NCBI GenBank assembly: GCA_044464765.1
Contig: JBIQKZ010000004.1
Coordinates: 62,001 to 126,000, forward strand
DNA: 64,000 nt
Origin: JBIQKZ01 sp044464765
GTDB lineage: Bacteria > Pseudomonadota > Gammaproteobacteria > Burkholderiales > Burkholderiaceae_B
Direction of reading: 5' to 3'
Each line of letters opens with the position of its first letter. Positions within the stretch are counted from its first letter, which is position 1. Below, in pieces: positions 26,195-34,772 of the stretch. The notes below the pieces were generated by a model. It had not been told where the DNA came from, did no database searches, and worked only from the letters and a program-made list of their open reading frames with translations. The position numbers and the translations under genes were made by a program.

Positions 26195-27091
26195 ATGGCT
26201 TTCAAGTTCAATAAAACCCCACTGCTCAAACGCGTATTCTCGTATTTCGGACGCTGCTCCACCGCCACCCGGCTGCGCTGGGGCGCGGCGCTGGGCTGGC
26301 TGGCGGCCCGGCTGATGAAATCACGGACGCATATCGTACGCACCAACCTGGCCCTGTGCTTTCCCGAACACAACGCGGCCGAGCGCGAAGCCATGCTGCA
26401 CCGGCATTTCCGCCTTTTGGCCCAGTCGGTGGTGGATCGCGGCCTGTTCTGGTTCGGTGAACCCGACCGCATCCTGGACACGATTTCCATTAGCGGCCTG
26501 AACCATCTGGGCGACCTGCTGGCCGCCAAGCGCAACATTATTCTGCTGGCCCCTCATTTCATCGCACTGGACGGCGCGGCCACACGCCTGACCCTCTACC
26601 TGAAGCGCTCCGCCACCCTATACACCCCGCAAAGCGACCCGGACGTCGACCGCCTGGTCCGGGAAGGCCGCGGCCGTTTCAACGAAGTCGTCCTGGTCAG
26701 CCGACGCGACGGCGTACGCGGCCTGATCCGCCAACTGCGGCAGGGCGTGCCGGTGTACTACCTGCCCGACATGGATTTCGGCATTGAAGGCGGCGCCTTT
26801 ATACCTTTCTTCGGCGTGCCGGCGGCCACCCTGCTTACCACGGCGCAAATCGCCCGCTCCTGGAACGCCGCCGTCGTTCCCATCGTCAGCCGCCTGGATC
26901 CCGAAACAGGCCGCTACCAAGTCGACGTGTTGTCCCCGCTTGACAACTTCCCCGGCGAAGACAGCCTGGAAGACGCCACCGCCCGCCTGAACCGACTGAT
27001 CGAAGACTGGGCGCGCACCGATCCCGCGCAGTATTATTGGGTACATCGCCGCTTCAAGACGCGCCCTCCAGGCCAGCCACGGCCGTACTGA
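26195..27091 (+). CDS. Lipid A biosynthesis acyltransferase, second copy
   Basis: A 298-residue LpxL/LpxM family protein. It has MKSRTHIVRTNLALCFPE, the catalytic HFIALD (H-x4-D) near residue 115, LYTPQSDPDVDRLVREGRGRF, VYYLPDMDFGIEGGAFIPFFG and the terminal PAQYYWVHRRFKTRP, all family typical. It differs from its upstream neighbour in using Asp rather than Glu in the HX4 motif and in overall sequence, so it is not a recent duplicate. It is followed after 90 bases by dapF. Confidence 0.93.
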   Translation: MAFKFNKTPLLKRVFSYFGRCSTATRLRWGAALGWLAARLMKSRTHIVRTNLALCFPEHNAAEREAMLHRHFRLLAQSVVDRGLFWFGEPDRILDTISISGLNHLGDLLAAKRNIILLAPHFIALDGAATRLTLYLKRSATLYTPQSDPDVDRLVREGRGRFNEVVLVSRRDGVRGLIRQLRQGVPVYYLPDMDFGIEGGAFIPFFGVPAATLLTTAQIARSWNAAVVPIVSRLDPETGRYQVDVLSPLDNFPGEDSLEDATARLNRLIEDWARTDPAQYYWVHRRFKTRPPGQPRPY

Positions 27092-27181
27092 CCCCGCGTC
27101 CCTTGCAGCCGTTCAAGCCCACCATCCACGACACAAGACAACGCGTCATCCAAGAAGCCGTCAACGTAAAAGAGAATCATC

Positions 27182-28075
27182 ATGCTGTGGAATTTCACCA
27201 AAATGCAGGGCGCCGGCAACGACTTTGTCGTGCTTGACGGCGTTAGCCAGGTGATCGACATGACGCCCGAGCGCGCACGCGCCCTGGCGGACCGCCATTT
27301 TGGGGTCGGCGCCGATCAGGTGCTGCTGGTCGAAAATCCATCCCACCCCGAGGCGGACTTTCGTTATCGCATCTTCAATGCCGACGGCAGCGAGGTCGAA
27401 CACTGCGGCAACGGGGCGCGCTGCTTTGTGCGTTTTGTGCACGACCAGCGCCTGTCGCGACGCAACCCGTTGCGCGCCGAGATCCGCACCGGACTGATCA
27501 CACTGACAGAGTCTGACTCAGGCGAGGTTTCGGTCGACATGGGCCAGACCCGCTTCGATCCCGCCGACGCTGGTTTTGATGCGACAGGCCTGCAGGCTCA
27601 AGCCTCCGGTCAAGACACGGTATGGCGCCTTCCGCTACCCGAGGGCGGCGCGGCCCGGCTATCCATCGTGGCCATTTCCAACCCCCATGCCGTACAGGTG
27701 GTCGACAATGTGGATGCCGCACCCGTTGCAAGCCTTGGCCCTTTCATCGAATCGCACCCCCGCTTTGCAAACCGCGTCAACGTCGGTTTCATGCAAGTGT
27801 TGAACCGCCATGCCATCCGCGTGCGTGTGTACGAGCGCGGCGCCGGCGAAACCCTGGCCTGCGGCACCGGAGCCTGCGCAGCCACGGTGGCGGGGATTCG
27901 CCAAGGCTTGCTTGACAGCCCCGTCGTGGTCCATACTCGGGGCGGACCGCTAACCATTGCCTGGGACGGTTCCAGCCTGACCATGAGCGGCCCCGCCGTT
28001 ACGGTATTTTCCGGCCAGGTCGACATCAACGCATTAACCCGTTCATTCAATCTCAAGGACGCCAGCCCCACATGA
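27182..28075 (+). CDS. dapF: Diaminopimelate epimerase
   Basis: A 297-residue cofactor-independent racemase converting LL- to meso-diaminopimelate for lysine and peptidoglycan. Both catalytic cysteines are visible: EVEHCGNGARC near residue 80 and LACGTGACAA near residue 226. The opening MLWNFTKMQGAGNDFVVLDG and the segment AIRVRVYERGAGET are family typical. The length is slightly above the E. coli protein because of an insert near residues 135-150. Its TGA overlaps the DUF484 ATG (28072-28075). Confidence 0.97.
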   Translation: MLWNFTKMQGAGNDFVVLDGVSQVIDMTPERARALADRHFGVGADQVLLVENPSHPEADFRYRIFNADGSEVEHCGNGARCFVRFVHDQRLSRRNPLRAEIRTGLITLTESDSGEVSVDMGQTRFDPADAGFDATGLQAQASGQDTVWRLPLPEGGAARLSIVAISNPHAVQVVDNVDAAPVASLGPFIESHPRFANRVNVGFMQVLNRHAIRVRVYERGAGETLACGTGACAATVAGIRQGLLDSPVVVHTRGGPLTIAWDGSSLTMSGPAVTVFSGQVDINALTRSFNLKDASPT

Positions 28076-28764
28076 GCACTGCCAGCCCTTCCGCTGATGA
28101 CATCGCCATTTTCCTGCAAGAAAACCCCGAGTTCTTCCAGGAACACGCCAATGTATTCGCCAACCTGCGCGTACCCCACCCCAACGAAGCACGCGCAATT
28201 TCGCTGGGCGAACGCCAGATCATGGTGTTGCGCGCCAAGGCCAAGGACCTGGAATGGAAGCTGTCGGGCCTGGTGCACAACGCCGCCGGCAATGAAAAAA
28301 TCAGCAAGACACTGATGGCATGGTGCTGCCGCATGCTGGCCGAACCCAACGCCGACCAATTGCCGGGCCACATCGTTCGCAGCCTGGGCGACCTGTTCGA
28401 ACTGCCCGCCATTGCCTTGCGCTTGTGGAATCTACCCGCCCTTGGCGACAGCGAATTCACCCAAGACGTCACTCCCGCCATTCGGCAGTACGCCAACGAC
28501 CTGGCCAAGCCCTACTGCGGGCCGCTGCGCGACCAGGAAGTCGCCCAATGGCTGGGTACACCGCCGGTTTCCCTGGCCATTGTGGCCCTTAAGCCTTTGA
28601 ACAGCGCCACCCCTTGCGGTCTGCTGGTGCTGGGCTCGGACGATGCCGAACGCTTCACCGAAGATATGGGGACTGCCTTCCTGGACACCATCAGCGAACT
28701 GGCCGGCGCCAGCCTAACCCGGCTTTGCGGCGAACCGGCGCATCACGGCCCCGAAAGCGCCTAA
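28072..28764 (+). CDS. DUF484 family protein (GAF-like)
   Basis: A 230-residue protein of the DUF484 family, which accompanies dapF and xerC in many proteobacteria (YigA in E. coli). The opening ADDIAIFLQENPEFFQEHANVFANLRVPHP is the family hallmark; a short coiled segment and a GAF-like domain follow (VALKPLNSATPCGLLVLGSDD). The function is unknown; a signalling or sensory role has been suggested from the fold. It overlaps dapF by four bases and ends 7 bases before xerC, so the three genes form one unit. Confidence 0.92.
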   Translation: MSTASPSADDIAIFLQENPEFFQEHANVFANLRVPHPNEARAISLGERQIMVLRAKAKDLEWKLSGLVHNAAGNEKISKTLMAWCCRMLAEPNADQLPGHIVRSLGDLFELPAIALRLWNLPALGDSEFTQDVTPAIRQYANDLAKPYCGPLRDQEVAQWLGTPPVSLAIVALKPLNSATPCGLLVLGSDDAERFTEDMGTAFLDTISELAGASLTRLCGEPAHHGPESA

Positions 28765-28771
28765 ATTCGCG

Positions 28772-29749
28772 ATGCACGCACTTCCCGCCCCCATGGATCA
28801 ATGGCTGGAGCACCTGGCGACCAACCGGCGCTACTCCCGCCACACCATCGAGGGCTATCGGCAAGACCTTTATCATTTGGTGCAACGTCATCCCGATACG
28901 CCACTGCAGGCGCTCACGGAAAACCATATCCGCCAGGCTGTTGCGCGCCTGCACGCCCAGGGCCTGAAACCGCGCAGCCTGGCCAGGGCCCTGGCCGCCT
29001 GGCGCGGTTTTTATCAATGGTGGGCTCCCACCATCGGCCTGGAGCGCAATCCGGTGGCCGGTATCCGCGCCCCCAAAGCCCCGCGCAACCTGCCCAAGGC
29101 CTTGTCGGTCGAGCAGGCTCAGGTCTTACTTGACAGGCCGGGCCTGCCAAAGCCAGACACAGCCATCCAGTGGCGCGACCAAGCCATGTTCGAAGTCCTT
29201 TACTCCAGCGGTTTGCGGCTTGCCGAACTGGTCAGCCTGGATTGGCGCTACACGCGCCAGGGCGGTTACGAATCCGCAAGCTGGATTCAACTGGATGAAG
29301 CCGAAGCCACCGTGCGTGGAAAAAACAACAAAACCCGCAGCGTCCCCTTGGGCGGCAAAGCCATTGAAGCGATCCGGCAGTGGCTGGAGCGACGCCCGCA
29401 ACTACTCCAGCCCCGCGATTCCGCCACCGCACACCCTATCGACGTCGACACCAGCGCCGCCCTTTTCCTGGGCGCGCGCGGCAAACGCATATCGCCGCGC
29501 GTGGTTCAGATACAGTTGAATAAAATGGCCGGGGCCGCCGGCCTGCCGGTGGCCGTCCACCCCCATAGTCTGCGCCACAGTTTTGCCAGCCATGTCTTGC
29601 AGTCCGCGCAAGACTTGCGTGCCGTCCAGGACATGCTGGGCCATGCAAATATCTCGACCACCCAGATCTATACCCGGCTGGATTTCCAGCACCTCGCCAA
29701 AGCCTACGACCAGGCGCACCCCCGCGCCAATCGCAAGACCAGGGACTGA
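28772..29749 (+). CDS. xerC: Site-specific tyrosine recombinase XerC
   Basis: A 325-residue tyrosine recombinase that, with XerD, resolves chromosome dimers at dif. The N-terminal SAM-like domain (WLEHLATNRRYSRHTIEGYRQDL) is followed by the catalytic domain with the first arginine in LYSSGLRLAELVSLDW, lysine region KTRSVPLGGKA, HSLRHSFASH with the His-x-x-Arg pair, and GHANISTTQIYTRLDFQHLAK with the nucleophilic tyrosine. The dapF-DUF484-xerC order supports XerC rather than a phage integrase. Confidence 0.96.
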   Translation: MHALPAPMDQWLEHLATNRRYSRHTIEGYRQDLYHLVQRHPDTPLQALTENHIRQAVARLHAQGLKPRSLARALAAWRGFYQWWAPTIGLERNPVAGIRAPKAPRNLPKALSVEQAQVLLDRPGLPKPDTAIQWRDQAMFEVLYSSGLRLAELVSLDWRYTRQGGYESASWIQLDEAEATVRGKNNKTRSVPLGGKAIEAIRQWLERRPQLLQPRDSATAHPIDVDTSAALFLGARGKRISPRVVQIQLNKMAGAAGLPVAVHPHSLRHSFASHVLQSAQDLRAVQDMLGHANISTTQIYTRLDFQHLAKAYDQAHPRANRKTRD

Positions 29750-29793
29750 CGTTCAGCCCTCGGGGTTGCTTCCTGGCTTGATGCGTCGGGGCG

Positions 29794-30861
29794 TTAGTTT
29801 CTCTCTGTCAGGCTCTTGTCCGAAAGCGCGTAAATCAGCTGCCCCGCATTCCACTTGAACATGCCTAGATACGTGCCCGCCGGCTCGTCAGGTTGGCCCA
29901 GCGCATCTGAAAACAGGGTATCGCCCACCTTGGCATTCGTTTCGCGCGCAACCTGCTGCACCAGCTTGGGGTTGGCGACATTTTCAACAAAAACGGCCAC
30001 ACCGTTTTGTTCGCGCACGGTCTTGATAATTGCAGCCAGATCGCGAGCCGAGGGTTCGGCTTCGCTGGACGGACCCATAATGGAAATAAAGCGCACTCCA
30101 TAATCCTGTTCGAAATAGCCGAAGGAGTCATGCGATGTCACCACCGTGCGACGGTCTTCCGGAATCTGCTTCAATGCCTGCCGAATTTCGACATCCAGCT
30201 TTTTCATTTCCGTAATGTAAGCCTGGGTGCGCTCCATATACACAGAGGCGTTGGGCGGGTCTGCCTTGGCCAAGGCGATCCCGATGTTCTGCGCATAAAT
30301 CATGCCATTACCCAGGCTTTGCCAGGCATGAGGATCCACATGGGCATGATCGTGCGCCGTTTTGGTATCGCCCTTCGCCGTATCTTCGTGATCATCCGCG
30401 TGGCCGTGATCATCACCATGCCCATGGCCGTCATCATGACCGTGATGATGGCCGCCCTCCGCGAGGCTTCTAGGCTCCACACCTTCCGACACAACCACCT
30501 GTACGCCATCGAAGCCCGACGATTTTAGCAACCTGGGCATCCAGCTTTCAAACCCCAGCCCATTCAGGAACAAAAGCTGCGCGCCGGCCAGCGCCTTGGC
30601 GTCCTCTGGGGTCGGCTCGTAGGAATGCGCATCGCCACCTGGCCCGATCAGGGTAGTCAGGGCAATGTGCTCGCCGCCAATCCGGTCGACCATCTCGCCC
30701 AGCACGGAAAAGCTTGCCACCACCGCAATGGGTTGCGCCTGTGCTGCGTTCTTCGCGTTGCGAACCTGCGCATGCACACCCACGGCCAAAAGGAGGAGAG
30801 CTGCCGCCAATCCGTATCGCCAGCCTGGAGCGGCGCCACGAAACACCCAATTTTTCAACAT
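29794..30861 (-). CDS. znuA: Zinc ABC transporter, periplasmic zinc-binding protein
   Basis: A 355-residue cluster A-I solute-binding protein. The signal peptide is GLAAALLLLAVGVHAQ. Metal ligands typical of ZnuA are in GGDAHSYEPTPEDAK (first His), VDPHAWQSLGNG (second His), and VTSHDSFGYFEQDYG (third His), with the acidic ligand near the end. A histidine/aspartate-rich loop at about residues 140-175 (GGHHHGHDDGHGHGDDHGHA) is the flexible zinc-collecting loop of the zinc-specific members. The ATG at 30861 gives the normal signal. It is the last gene of a znuC-znuB-znuA order, separated from znuB by 148 bases. Confidence 0.96.
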   Translation of the reverse strand: MLKNWVFRGAAPGWRYGLAAALLLLAVGVHAQVRNAKNAAQAQPIAVVASFSVLGEMVDRIGGEHIALTTLIGPGGDAHSYEPTPEDAKALAGAQLLFLNGLGFESWMPRLLKSSGFDGVQVVVSEGVEPRSLAEGGHHHGHDDGHGHGDDHGHADDHEDTAKGDTKTAHDHAHVDPHAWQSLGNGMIYAQNIGIALAKADPPNASVYMERTQAYITEMKKLDVEIRQALKQIPEDRRTVVTSHDSFGYFEQDYGVRFISIMGPSSEAEPSARDLAAIIKTVREQNGVAVFVENVANPKLVQQVARETNAKVGDTLFSDALGQPDEPAGTYLGMFKWNAGQLIYALSDKSLTERN

Positions 30862-30940
30862 GACGAAATTCCAAAAAACAACGACGCGCAACCCACGTCC
30901 GGCCTGATTACTGATCTATACGTCTGTGAAAAGCCTACGC

Positions 30941-30960
30941 TTGTGCAAAACAATGCACAA
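30941..30960. promoter_or_regulatory. Perfect inverted repeat between znuB and znuA
   Basis: TTGTGCA-AAACAA-TGCACAA, two perfect 7-base arms, lies in the 148-base spacer upstream of znuA. It could be an operator or an RNA hairpin in the znuCBA message. It does not match the Zur palindrome found upstream of zur, and no T-run follows. Confidence 0.4.
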
Positions 30961-31009
30961 TCCGCCCAACAGTGGTCAGTGCGGCTACTCTTTTTAGCGT
31001 TAACAGGCT

Positions 31010-31897
31010 CTAGATCTCCGACAAATACCGGCGCCGGGCGCGCGCCTGACGCACAGCCTGTAACAAGCCCCCGTGCGGACCAAGTGCAATCGACAGCAGG
31101 TAAACGACTCCTGCCGACAGAATAATCGCCGGCGACGCCGGTACATTGAACCAATACGACACCAGCAGACCGGCATAGGAAGCCACCGTGCCAATGGCTG
31201 CCGCCAATACCATCTGCCGCCCCGCCGTGCTCACCCAGAATCGTGCCGACGTGGCCGGCAACATCATGATGCCCACCACCATCAGGGTGCCCAACACTTG
31301 AAAGCCCGCCACCAGCGTCAGCACCAGCAACAATAAGAACACCATGTGACTGAACGATCCCGCTCCGCGCTCGGCCCGCAGGAATCCGGGGTCCAGGCAC
31401 TCGACAACCAGGGGCCGGAAGATCAGCGCCAGGCAGATCAAGGTGACAGAGGCCGCCGAGGTCACCAGCAGCAAAGCGGCATCGTCCAGTCCCAGCACCG
31501 TGCCGAACAGCACGTGGATCAAGTCCATATTCGATCCGCGCAGGGAAACCAGCAACACACCCAGACCCAGCGAAATCAGATAGAAGGAGGCAAAGCTGGC
31601 ATCTTCGCGCAAGGGCGTCATGCGGGTCACCGCCCCCGCCAGAAGCGCCACCACCAGTCCCGTCGCCATGCCGCCAATGGTCATCGCGCCAAGCGACAGG
31701 CCCGCCGTAAGAAAGCCCACCGCCACGCCGGGCAAGATGGCGTGGGCCATCGCATCGCCCACCAGGCTCAGGCGCCGCAACACCAGAAAGACGCCCAAGG
31801 GGCCTGCGGCAAAAGCCAGTGCCGTCGCGCCTGCCAGCGCCCGGCGCATAAAGCCGAAATCGGCAAACGGTGAAAACAGGTAATCAACGAGCGACAT
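31010..31897 (-). CDS. znuB: Zinc ABC transporter permease
   Basis: A 295-residue ABC-3 family integral membrane permease with about eight hydrophobic segments. Typical pieces are FMRRALAGATALAFAAGPLGVFLVLRRLSLVGDAMAHAILPGVAVGF near the N terminus (the MaHAilPGva coupling region), GSNMDLIHVLFGTVLG, and FQVLGTLMVVGIMMLPATSARFW. The ATG at 31897 overlaps the znuC stop (TAATG), so translation is coupled. Confidence 0.95.
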   Translation of the reverse strand: MSLVDYLFSPFADFGFMRRALAGATALAFAAGPLGVFLVLRRLSLVGDAMAHAILPGVAVGFLTAGLSLGAMTIGGMATGLVVALLAGAVTRMTPLREDASFASFYLISLGLGVLLVSLRGSNMDLIHVLFGTVLGLDDAALLLVTSAASVTLICLALIFRPLVVECLDPGFLRAERGAGSFSHMVFLLLLVLTLVAGFQVLGTLMVVGIMMLPATSARFWVSTAGRQMVLAAAIGTVASYAGLLVSYWFNVPASPAIILSAGVVYLLSIALGPHGGLLQAVRQARARRRYLSEI

Positions 31898-32613
31898 TAC
31901 AAATAGTCCCCCGCGCACAGGTGCCGCGCCATATGCAGGTTTTCAGGCGTCAACACCGATTCGGTCGTGCCCCACGCCACCGCCTGGCCCGCCATCAGCA
32001 ACGATTGCGGGAAACAGGCGCGCACCATTTCCATATCGTGCAGCACCGCAATAACCGTACGCCCCTCATCGTGCCAGGTTTGTAGCAAGGCCATCAGGTC
32101 GTCTGTCGTGGCGCGATCCACCGCCGCAAACGGCTCGTCCAGCAGCAATGTCTGTGCATCGTGCAACAGCAAACGGGCAAAGAGCGCGCGCTGCAACTGC
32201 CCGCCCGACAACGTGCCAATGATGCGCGCGCCAAAATCAGCCAGCCCCACCGTCTGCAGCGCATGCAAGACCCGGTCGTGCTCTTCGGCGCTGAAGCGCC
32301 CCCAGGCGCCCACCCGGCGCCACGCCCCCATCGCAACCAAGTCGTAGGTGCTGATGGGAAAGCTGCGGTCCAATTCCCCTGCCTGGGGCAGACACGCCAT
32401 ATCGCGACGGGCATCCCCCGCCAGACGAATCTGTCCGCGCAGCGGGCTAAGCACCCCCATGATGCCCTTGACCAAGGTGGACTTTCCCGCGCCATTGGGG
32501 CCGACAATCGCCGTTAGCGATCCCCGCGTGAACACACCGGAAACATTTCGCACCGCCACGCGGTCGCGCCAACCCAGCGACACCTGATCCAGCTCGATGA
32601 CTGAGGCCGTCAT
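31897..32613 (-). CDS. znuC: Zinc ABC transporter ATP-binding protein
   Basis: A 238-residue ABC ATPase. Walker A is VGPNGAGKSTLVKGI near residue 38, the Q-loop is CLPQAGELDRSFPI, the signature is LSGGQLQRALFARLL, Walker B is TLLLDEPFAAVD, and the switch histidine is in VIAVLHDMEMV. It is the promoter-proximal gene of znuCBA and is divergent from zur, with the Zur palindrome in between. Confidence 0.95.
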   Translation of the reverse strand: MTASVIELDQVSLGWRDRVAVRNVSGVFTRGSLTAIVGPNGAGKSTLVKGIMGVLSPLRGQIRLAGDARRDMACLPQAGELDRSFPISTYDLVAMGAWRRVGAWGRFSAEEHDRVLHALQTVGLADFGARIIGTLSGGQLQRALFARLLLHDAQTLLLDEPFAAVDRATTDDLMALLQTWHDEGRTVIAVLHDMEMVRACFPQSLLMAGQAVAWGTTESVLTPENLHMARHLCAGDYL

Positions 32614-32799
32614 TACGTCACCACCATCCCATGCTCCAACCGGTCAGGGCCCACATAAACGCAATGGCGACCAGCACACGACCTGCGCGCGCGCCACAGC
32701 CTGCCAGCAAGGCAGTGCCACGGTACGCGCTTGTTCTTCTGCGAAATGCCAGGAAACGGGCCATGAGAAGCAAAGGACATAATGAAAACGAAAGGTCGT

Positions 32800-32813
32800 T
32801 ATGTTATAACATA
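32800..32813. promoter_or_regulatory. Zur box (zinc uptake regulator operator)
   Basis: The perfect 14-base palindrome TATGTTATAACATA lies between divergent znuC and zur, 186 bases from the znuC start and 73 bases before zur. It matches the core of known Zur sites in proteobacteria (TGTTATAACA-type) and contains -10-like TATAAC on either strand, so bound Zur would block promoters in both directions. Confidence 0.8.
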
Positions 32814-32885
32814 CCTATCTCCTTTGCGTGGTGGGATCGCACTTGCACGTATAGTGTGAAGGCCCCCAGGAATAAGGTTATTCAT

Positions 32886-33371
32886 ATGCCCCACACCAAA
32901 TCATCGTCGCCATCCCGGGTCAGCGAGCAATTGAATATCGCTGAAACGCTTTGTCGGCAACGCGGCAAGCGGCTAACCCCTATACGCCGCAAAGTGCTCG
33001 AAATTCTGTTGCAGCGCCAACGTAGCGTCAAGGCGTACGAATTGCTGGAAGATATTCGCAGCGTACAGCCGGGCGCGGCACCTCCAACCGTTTATCGGGC
33101 GCTGGATTTCCTGATCGAAGAAGGCCTAATCCATCGCCTTGACGCGGTCAACGCCTGGACGGCCTGCTTTGACGCCGCCGGCGACCCCCACGACCTGCTG
33201 GTGGTCTGCACCCAATGCGGCGCAGTGGCCGAACTGAGCGACCCCTCGCTTAGCCGGCTCCTGGCCAAGAAAGTCGCCGCGGCCGGCTTTGTCCTGACCG
33301 GCCACGAGACCGAATTGCGCGCCTTGTGCAACCGTTGCCACGGCGAAGCCCACCAAGGCCACGCTCACTAA
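32886..33371 (+). CDS. zur: Zinc uptake regulator, Fur family
   Basis: A 161-residue Fur-family repressor. The winged helix covers QRGKRLTPIRRKVLEILLQRQ and PPTVYRALDFLIEEGLIHRLD; the metal domain has HDLLVVCTQCGAVAEL (regulatory and structural cysteines), LTGHETELRALCNRC, and a C-terminal GEAHQGHAH. Zur rather than Fur is favoured by the divergent znuCBA operon, the neighbouring zinc GTPase and the palindrome. I chose ATG 32886; longer frames to 32631 run through the Zur box and have no similarity. Confidence 0.93.
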   Translation: MPHTKSSSPSRVSEQLNIAETLCRQRGKRLTPIRRKVLEILLQRQRSVKAYELLEDIRSVQPGAAPPTVYRALDFLIEEGLIHRLDAVNAWTACFDAAGDPHDLLVVCTQCGAVAELSDPSLSRLLAKKVAAAGFVLTGHETELRALCNRCHGEAHQGHAH

Positions 33372-33618
33372 CGACACGATGAACACGTCAAGCGGCGGCT
33401 TGTTTATCGTTCGGGTTGTTTATCGCTCCCAGGGGAATATAGATTACCTATTGATCTTAAAGGGGTAATATTAGAATTTGCTCTTAAGCAACGCCTGTGC
33501 TGTAATCGGGCGTTAAAGTTTTTCCAAGCGGTACCAGACCAGGAGTCGCCCAGCTTAAAAACCGCGTAAGAATCGCGCTACAAGCACCGCCTCGTTCGTG
33601 CCGCATCGCGAGTCCACC

Positions 33619-34695
33619 ATGAATGCCGTACCCAAACTTAGTCAAATGGTTCCCGTTACAGTGCTTACCGGCTTTTTAGGCGCCGGTAAAACCACACTGC
33701 TCAAGCGCATCCTTAGCGAAAATCACGGGCAAAAAATCGCCGTCATCGAGAACGAATTCGGGCCTGAAAGCATCGACAACGAGCTTCTCGTCCAAGACAG
33801 CGACGAACAAGTCATCGAACTAAGCAACGGCTGTGTATGCTGCACCATTCGCGGCGACCTGCAACGCGCCCTGGCCGAACTGCGCGCCAAGCGCGACTCC
33901 GGCGACATCTCGTTCGACCGCATCTTCCTGGAAACCACCGGTATGGCCAACCCCGGCCCGGTGTGCCAAACCTTTTTCATGGACGACGACATCGCCGGCT
34001 ACTATCGGCTTGATTCCGTACTGACGGTGGTCGATGCCAAACATGGCATGGAAACCCTGGACAAGCAGGATGAAGCCCAGAAGCAGGTCGGCTTTGCCGA
34101 TCGCATCCTGGTCTCCAAGAAAGACCTGGTCAACGAAGCCGATTACCAGGCCCTGCGCTCCCGCCTGCTGCACATCAACCCGCGCGCGCCGATTACACCC
34201 GTCAATTTTGGCGAAACCGACATCGCCACCCTGCTGGACGTCAGCGGCTTCAACCTGAACGCCATTCTGGATATCGACCCCGAATTCCTGGCCGAGCAGC
34301 ACCCCGATGCCGCTCACAATCACAGCCACGACCACGATCACGAAGGCGAATGCAGCCCGGGCTGCGGCCATCATGATCATCACCACGCACACCACGACGA
34401 CGAAATCGGGGCATTTGTATTCCGCTCCAACAAGGCGTTCGATCCGGAACGTCTGGAAGACTTTCTTGGCGGCATAGTTCAGGTCTACGGGCCCGACCTG
34501 CTGCGTTACAAAGGTATTTTGTATGTAAAAGGAAGCAACCGCCGCCTGCTGTTTCAAGGCGTGCACATGATGATGGGCGCCGAACCCGGTAAGCCATGGC
34601 TTGCCAACGAAAAACCGGGTACAAAAATGGTGTTCATCGGCCGTAAACTGCCCGAGGAAATTTTCACTCAGGGTCTCCAACAATGCCTGGCCTGA
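33619..34695 (+). CDS. COG0523 GTPase (CobW/ZNG1-type zinc chaperone)
   Basis: A 358-residue G3E-family GTPase. Walker A is TGFLGAGKTTLLKRI near residue 18, the metal site is the CxCC in SNGCVCCTIRGDL near residue 70, then ETTGMANPGPV (Walker B/switch), VSKKDLV (base recognition) and a C-terminal CobW domain ending FIGRKLPEE. A histidine-rich linker (HNHSHDHDHEGE and HHDHHHAHHDDE, about residues 230-262) lies between the domains. Such proteins move zinc to client enzymes under zinc limitation. Position next to zur and znuCBA supports zinc rather than cobalamin. The 247-base upstream region has an AT-rich TAATATTA but no convincing Zur box. Confidence 0.9.
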   Translation: MNAVPKLSQMVPVTVLTGFLGAGKTTLLKRILSENHGQKIAVIENEFGPESIDNELLVQDSDEQVIELSNGCVCCTIRGDLQRALAELRAKRDSGDISFDRIFLETTGMANPGPVCQTFFMDDDIAGYYRLDSVLTVVDAKHGMETLDKQDEAQKQVGFADRILVSKKDLVNEADYQALRSRLLHINPRAPITPVNFGETDIATLLDVSGFNLNAILDIDPEFLAEQHPDAAHNHSHDHDHEGECSPGCGHHDHHHAHHDDEIGAFVFRSNKAFDPERLEDFLGGIVQVYGPDLLRYKGILYVKGSNRRLLFQGVHMMMGAEPGKPWLANEKPGTKMVFIGRKLPEEIFTQGLQQCLA

Positions 34696-34772
34696 CAACC
34701 GGCCTCGTTGCCAAAGCCATTTGAAGCAACGCGGCCCGAAAGCCGATTCGACATTATTAAAAGGGGTATACC

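Noticed and set aside
30941..30960. Inverted repeat before znuA as a second Zur box
   Set aside because: Its arms (TTGTGCA) do not resemble the TGTTATAACA-type core found upstream of zur.
32631..32885. Upstream extension of Zur to 32631
   Set aside because: It passes through the Zur palindrome and promoter region and has no Fur-family similarity.
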